Shown: positions 58,205-64,000 of the stretch, one piece after another
Layout of the letters: each line of letters opens with the position of its first letter
Numbering within the stretch: position 1 is the first letter of the stretch
NCBI GenBank assembly: GCA_002989075.1
Contig: PSQN01000011.1
Location: forward strand, 186,001-250,000
Direction: 5' to 3'
Length of the DNA: 64,000 nt
Origin: Arthonia radiata
Lineage: Eukaryota; Ascomycota; Arthoniomycetes; Arthoniales; Arthoniaceae
Position numbers and translations under genes: made by a program
The notes under the pieces: model-generated
The model's input: the letters and a program-made list of their open reading frames with translations, nothing else
Told to the model about the DNA's origin: nothing
Databases searched by the model: none

Positions 58205-58480
58205 CCCCGAAGTGACACGCTTGAGATGCGACAGATACCCTCGCGACGGTACACTGAATGTACGACAGACATCCTCGCGGTGACAAGCTGGATGTACGAC
58301 ACATAAACTCGCGGCAACATGCTGGAGGCACGACAGATAACCTCACACGCTGGAGAAACGGCCAATATCCTCACGGCGACACACTAGAGGCACAACAAAA
58401 GACCTCGCGGCGACATGCTGGAGGCACGACAATCAACCACGTGGCAAAACGCTAGAAATGCGAAGAACAACCTTAAGGCG
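58205..58480. repeat. 34 bp degenerate minisatellite, about 8 copies
   Basis: Units follow the pattern CCTCGCGGCGACATGCTGGA followed by GGCACGACA and a 4-5 bp A-rich link, with 33-35 bp spacing (units start near 58205, 58239, 58273 and 58309). Copies differ at several positions. No frame is kept. Confidence 0.85.
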
Positions 58481-58539
58481 CAGACGCTGGAGGAAACGCC
58501 CGTGGAGCCGGCCGATGAACGACCGATGAATGACCTTTC

Positions 58540-59060
58540 GGCGCGACACGCTGGAGGAACAACCTGTGGGACAGCATAAGCATTGCAGACACAGAGGAGA
58601 AGCTTACGGCAAGACACTGAGGTGCGCTGGGGCACAGAAAATGAGAGATGGTGGACTGAGCTTGCGACTTAAGACGCTGGAGGGACCACAGAGTTGCAGA
58701 CACAGCGGAGAAGAAGCTTACGGCAAGACACTAAGGTGCGCTGGGGCACAGAGAATGAGAGATGGTGGACTGAGCTTGCGACTTAAGACGCTGGAGGAAC
58801 CGCCAGTGGGACTGAACTATCAGTTGCAGACACAATGAAGGACAAGCTTACGGCAAAACACTAAAAGTGCGCTGGGGCACAAGAAATGAGAGATGGTGGA
58901 CCGACCTTGCGACTTAAGACGCTGGAGGAACCGCCAGTGGGACTGACCAATGAGTGGCAGCCACAGCGAAGGAGAAGCTTACGGCAACACTGAGGTGCGC
59001 TGGGGCACAAGCAATGAGAGTTGGTGGACCGACCTTGCGACGCGAGACGCTGGTGGCACA
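58540..59060. repeat. 114-131 bp tandem repeat, about 4.5 copies
   Basis: The motif CTTGCGACTTAAGACGCTGG recurs at 58661, 58775 and 58906, with a variant at about 59034. Each unit also carries GCAGACACAG, AAGCTTACGGCAA and GTGCGCTGGGGCACA. The GACGCTGGAGGA core is shared with the 34 bp repeat to the left, so the larger unit probably arose from it. Confidence 0.9.
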
Positions 59061-59877
59061 ATAGAACAGAGGAGCGAGATACGATGGGTGAACGACGTTG
59101 CGGCTGGAGACACTAGAGGCTTTACAGGACATGACGATTGTTGTCGGAGACGCGAGCGATACATGATACGAGTACGACATGGCCAATGTACGGGTATCTG
59201 AGAAGCGATATGTATGAGTATCCTTATGGCCAGACTACCGATGCAATGGTTGAACCAACGATTACTTGACTTTGCTTTGCTATCTTTGTTGTAGAAATGG
59301 AGCATCGGCACAGCCTTCGCGAACGGTTCTTTGTGTTTCGAGTTAGACGCCGTGGGCCGATGCCGGCGCGTGAGGAACGATGTCATGCTCCTCGCACGGT
59401 GCCCCGACCTAAGTGGTCACTGTCAGACTTTTCTCCTCATAGATCCCCTTGGCCCTTTGCCGGTCACTCGCACTTCTCGAGGTCACACTGAGCATGAGGG
59501 GCAGGGTGAGGTATGCCTTCGAATTAGAGTCGCATATGTATAGCACGAGACACGAATACAGTCGTACAGCATCCACTCAGTCTTTCTCACTAGTCGAGAG
59601 GCAGGTCTTAGCAAGGATTTCACCGGCGTCTTCCAAGAAGCCATGCTTCAAACCGATATGTCAACTGGGACGTGGGCTCTTCAGAACAGAATGGGCTATT
59701 TCTCGCGTCTGGGGCAAAGTGTAATTCAACAGCCTCTGCACTGTTTCAACTAATGTTCGTACAGGGGGTTTCAGTGCTTGGAATGGAGGCACTGTCTGAA
59801 TTCGTCTATCCTAGAAGCATAACAGGCTCGCGTGTGCGCTCTTCGAAAAGCCCGGTTTTCGCTACGTGCTTGTTCGT
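59061..59877. other. Intergenic, no gene supported
   Basis: This lies between the minisatellites and the peroxiredoxin stop. Only short frames without motifs occur. Confidence 0.5.
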
Positions 59878-61262
59878 CTAGTGGGCTGAATGCATCATTT
59901 GATTGAGCACCGTAACCGGCTGCTCCAAAGGTGACACGACTTGATCAAAGTAGCCTCCCATACTGTCCATCTGCTTTGGCGTGCTTGCGTCGTACCCCGC
60001 GTCATCGATCGGCGCGAGCCGGTGTTGGGCTATGTAGACATCAGTAGGGTGCAAGGGACGGGGTCGGGACGGAACATACCATTCTGTTGCGCAGCCCACT
60101 TGTTGTTCGCTGCAGAAGTATCGTCAGCAGTCTCGTACGCAATGCAAAGCTCGTATCTGTTACTTACACGGCATACTCTCTGCGCGGCTAGATTGGCCAG
60201 GTCCTCCACTCATTGGCGATGCCGGCATGTTGGTTGGCGTGGCTGCTCCACTGGCAGAGCGAGTCGAAAGCCTAAGGTTTTCGTCAGTATGAGCTTCCAA
60301 CCATACCTCGCAATGACGCTCGCATGGCACCTACCATCCCAGATTGCCGCTCCAGGTATTCATCCTATTATGCTGGGGCCTCTTTGGCGTGGTCGCCGAC
60401 CGATTCCCAGACGGCGAACTCATGCTCCCTTGTTGCGCACCTGAGCTTCCTCTCTTCCTGGACGATGACCCTTCAGTATCCATGCTCAAGCCGCGATCGC
60501 CCTTCTTCCAGTCGATCGGACAGCCTTCGCCGAACTCATCAGTGAACTCCAGCGCGTCGATCAAACGCCTAGCTTCATCCACGCTTCGTCCCACGTTCGC
60601 GTCGTTGGTGGTGACCTGCCGTATCACGCTGCGCGGGTCGATAATGAACATCGCCCTCTGCGCGACGCCTTCGGCCTCGACCAGCACGCCATAGTCGCGC
60701 GAGATGCGGTGTGAGCGGTCCGAGATGAGCGGCACGTGGACGTCGCCGAGCCCGCCTTCTTCTTCGGGTGTGTGGTTCCAGGCGCGCAGGACGTACTCGG
60801 AGTCTGTGGAGCAGAAGACGACGGCGCAAGTGCGGGTCTCAAATTCTTGGATGCGGCGGTCGAAGGCGCGGATCTCGGTGGGGCAGATGAAGGACCAGGC
60901 CATGGGGATGAAGACGAGGATGAGCCATTCTTGGGTGCGGGCGAATTGGGAGAGTTCGATATCTACGGGGGGGCTATCAGCTTCGATTCTGTTCGCGAGG
61001 ATGGCGTAGTAAATGTACCTTTAATGCGACCTTCAATCACGGCCTTGGCTTTGAACGGGGGTGCCTGGCTGCCCACGCTCGGCATGCCCGCACGAACGAC
61101 GCTCTGTTCTGCATTCGCATTGAAGGCGTTGACGTGTGGTGTTGAGGGGGCTAGAACGGTGCCGTAGGGCATCACAGGCACACCGTTGACTGCTTGAATG
61201 CCGGTCATGCCCTGCATGTTGATGAGGTGCGGGGTTTGCAAGGGAGACTGGTGGATAGACAT
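59878..61262 (-). CDS. AhpC/TSA peroxiredoxin with N- and C-terminal extensions
   Basis: Peroxiredoxins reduce peroxides through a reactive cysteine. Five exons: 61262-61019, 60962-60335, 60271-60168, 60109-60080 and 60029-59878. All introns are GT-AG and all phases match, giving about 385 aa. The peroxidatic Cys lies in WSFICPTEIRAF. The motif GVLVEAEGVAQRAMFIIDP is typical, and a resolving Cys is visible in GEGCPIDWKKGD, so a typical 2-Cys mechanism is likely. The core is about 190 residues. The first ~55 residues (HLINMQGMTGIQAVNGVPV) and the last ~140 (S/G/R/N/Q-rich) are extra. An upstream in-frame stretch lacks an ATG, so 61262 is the chosen start. The role of the extensions is unknown. 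Confidence 0.88.
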
Positions 61263-64000
61263 ATTGCGTTGTTGAGTAGCGTTGTGGCGCGGACCGTGGA
61301 AGCAGCCAAGTCGAACAAGTCTGGCCAAAGGGCCCAGGTTCGTTGTCGCTGTCGCAACTACTTGATTTGCGGTAGAAAGGGACAATTGCTTTCAAGGTGC
61401 TTGTGGGAGTCCCGAAAGCGGCCTGAAACGAGAGTTCGAGGTTGTTGAGACGCATGTGGTGGAGACTTGGACAAAGACGCGGGTTCCGGTTTCGAAGCGC
61501 TGTCATTTTCACACAATGTGCGCTTTGTGTGATGCTTTACTCGAGTATTGAAGTCAAGTCCTGTTCGTGCTAATGGGTGAAAGGTTGGGTGCTGTGGGAA
61601 GTGATCGTCCGAGCACGCTGCAGAGAGAATGCAAGATTCTCTCTGGGCTGCAGCAGTTGAAACCCAAACTTGTACAGCGGTGGAAGTGTACAAAGTGTAC
61701 CTTATGGTAATAAACCACGCTGATGGCAAATATGACGTCTTTGTCGTCGGAGTGAGTGGCTGAACGATCGTGGTCTGTCAATTCTGACAGGAAGTCACTC
61801 AGAAGGGCGGCTTGCTGCCAAATACTCATGTCGAATGCTTGTGTAGCCTTTGCAATTAGGTTGTGAGAGATAGTTGCAGCTGAGTTGTCTGGCTTCGGTC
61901 GTGCTGTTGGTCGGCGAAAAGTCTGGATCGTTGTTGTGGTGCAAGTTAGGTTTGAAGTGACGTGGGTGGAAAGTAGACTGTTGTGAGGCGCGCCATTCTG
62001 GCCGTCGGTTTCTACACCCACAACCTTCAAACTACACTCCTCCTCGCGACCTCAACTCTAGATACTGGCAACTCTTGTCTCCTTACATTGCTACTGTTAC
62101 CACGACAACTCTGCTCTTCTGGATTTCCCTGCAAATCATTCGTTCACAAATACAAACTCGCTCCGTTCCGCCACCCATAGCCAGGCGCTGCCACCAACAC
62201 CCACCGGGTCATCAGTTGCACCTTTTCATCTTTTCATCACCCTACAGCCTGCTCCATAGCGCTCGGCGTGACGAATTTTGTTCAAAATTTGTTCTGTTGA
62301 GGCAGAAAAGAATGGGCTTACTTATGCGAGCCTGACCACGATGGAGGTCAGGACGAAACCAGCTTGGTCTGCCTCCGCAGCGCTGTACTACCATGCTATC
62401 AAAATCCTGCACGATTCCAACTTGCAGGCGAGGTTTGTGATTAGCCATATCGGTCTCGGAATGCACACCCACCCGATGCGAGGCTTGACAAGGAAGATGA
62501 GCTGGGTCATACTACGTCTCTCGGCTTCGAGGGCGTCGTTCAAAAGCTACTACATCTCTTGGAAACAGTTGAAAGGAGGCTGCGAACGTGGAAAGATATG
62601 CAAGACTGGCGCTTGAAAGTATTCTTCACCGGTCCTACTCTTGTCGCGAGGCGCACGGGGCCTCAGGCAAAACTTCGATTAAGCTGACAGCTCGGATAGA
62701 TCACACGCCACTCACTAATAATCTTTGATCGCTTCATATAGGAATGGCAGCTGCTGTGATGGGCTCTCGCCGCGTAAAGGGTTGATGGAAAGACACCCTC
62801 GCCCCTTCCCGAGAAAAGAATTGAGCCACCTTCAGAGCTAAGACGGAGCAAGATATGGAAGACTAATGAGATGATGCATGGCATTATCACAAAGATAAGG
62901 CATCGTTCCCTATTGCAAGGCATCTGGCAACTCCGCCCTTCGAAGACCATCGTGGAGAGGCGCTTCTCGACGGGTGACGACAGGGGTAAGTCTGAGCCAT
63001 AGGTGAGCTCTGTCGCGTCAACTACTCATGGTGATCGCCTGCGGTGACTGCGAACGAGATGGTACAGTCATCATCACCACGTCATAATGAGCCAAATGCA
63101 TGCACAGGCTGCGGTGGTCGTCACTGACTGTAGTAGGAGAGTATTTTCCCAAAGGCAACGCGCTCGAACAGCCGCGCTCGAAACAGCATCCTGAGAGTGG
63201 CAATCCTCGTCAGGGATGGTTTGGTGAAGCTCAAACTCGTCAGTCAGACTCGCCCCATGCTTACTCGATGTTCACAGAGCAGGAGAGCAGTCGCCTCGTT
63301 ACTCGCTGCGGTCAGAACATTGCCTTATTTGCTACTTACTCGGAAAGATTTTTTTGGCTCGTTGCTTGTTCGCGGAATAAGTCTACTCTCCATTGGCTGT
63401 TGACGAGTGCGTCGGTTCGAGGGCGTTGCTGGCGGCAAGACCTCATGCTGTCAACACTCTACCAAAACATTTCTTTCAGTATGTTGGACCCGGCTGGAGA
63501 TGATGCACGCTCCTGAACGTAATCACGGGAGCCATGGACGTCCGTACTGCCAATCCAGTCCACGTCTTTGCAGGAACCAACAGCTTTCGGCTGTGTACGA
63601 TATGCTATACTGTCAGTCAAGGAGGTTTTATGACCGAGGCACATACGCAATGCGGCCGCTGCTCAAGGCTGTGTGCACCGCTCCAGCCTCGGATTCTCTC
63701 ACAGAGAGGCTTGCTGCTTGGAGCGCGACAATCTTGTTTAAAGGCCCTCAGGTATGCGGTATGTAAGCATCGAGAGCTTCATGCAACCGAGAGTCCATTA
63801 TGGTGGTATCAAAAGGTATGTCTTGGCTCTTGATTGTCTCTTGTATCTCTCTTGCTCTGATATCTCTCTTGTTCTGACGCTTCTCTGTTGCGTGGGCATG
63901 AGCCGTCCTTCGTCAAGAGGTACGTATGTCACGCCGGTTGCTCGTGACCGATTCGCATGGGTGTAAAGCCAGCCTACGTGATCACTCACGGCGAAGCATC
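61263..64000. other. Long intergenic stretch to window end
   Basis: Frames of up to about 150 codons are present on both strands, none with a motif, signal peptide or matched splice sites. The right part may belong to a gene beyond the window. Confidence 0.5.

Overview
This is a euchromatic window from a filamentous ascomycete (Pezizomycotina, most likely Dothideomycetes). The support is compact genes with 50-100 nt GT-AG introns carrying CTAAC/CTGAC branch sites, balanced base composition, typical fungal housekeeping orthologues (SET1, GFA1, INO1, DUS1, MAK11, CENP-X/MHF2) and typical accessory families (nitrilase, GMC oxidoreductase, sulfotransferase, caspase-like proteins, a small cysteine-rich secreted protein). 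I found no tRNA gene, no intact rRNA gene, no CRISPR array and no recognisable transposon or virus-derived element. Genus and species cannot be fixed from the sequence alone.

Layout. 0.6-4.1 kb: small hypothetical ORF, a probable mitochondrial protein (-), a nitrilase (+) and a hypothetical gene (-). 4.9-8.5 kb: two tandem, divergent caspase-like genes (-), both with damaged or unresolved frames. 8.7-13.1 kb: MAK11 and GFA1 (-). 14.6-15.4 kb: a histidine-phosphatase gene whose only workable intron starts with AT. 16.2-23.1 kb: SET1 and INO1 (+). 23.5-31.1 kb: small secreted protein, small membrane protein and a coiled-coil protein (all -), then a shortened WRAP73-like WD protein (+).

32.2-37.0 kb is a gene-poor block: a degenerate tandem array of about 340-540 bp units, interrupted by a 15-copy ~60 bp minisatellite and holding a 32 bp near-exact match to the 3' end of 18S rRNA. 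37.3-46.9 kb returns to genes: DUS1 (-), a hemerythrin-like protein, a seven-helix membrane protein, a sulfotransferase and a secreted GMC oxidoreductase (all +), then CENP-X/MHF2 (-).

47.2-57.1 kb holds lineage-specific genes: a multi-exon unknown with one in-frame stop (-), two diverged paralogues of an unnamed family (+, at 49.4 and 55.0 kb) and, between them, a coiled-coil gene (-). 57.8-59.1 kb is microsatellite plus nested minisatellites, followed by a five-exon peroxiredoxin with long terminal extensions (-). The last 2.7 kb shows no supportable gene.

The core genes serve separate functions: ribosome assembly (MAK11), chitin precursor supply (GFA1), inositol lipid supply (INO1), H3K4 methylation (SET1), tRNA modification (DUS1) and kinetochore/Fanconi-pathway DNA repair (CENP-X). 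The most unusual material is the repeat block, the caspase-like pair, the 49-57 kb paralogue family and the AT-AG intron.
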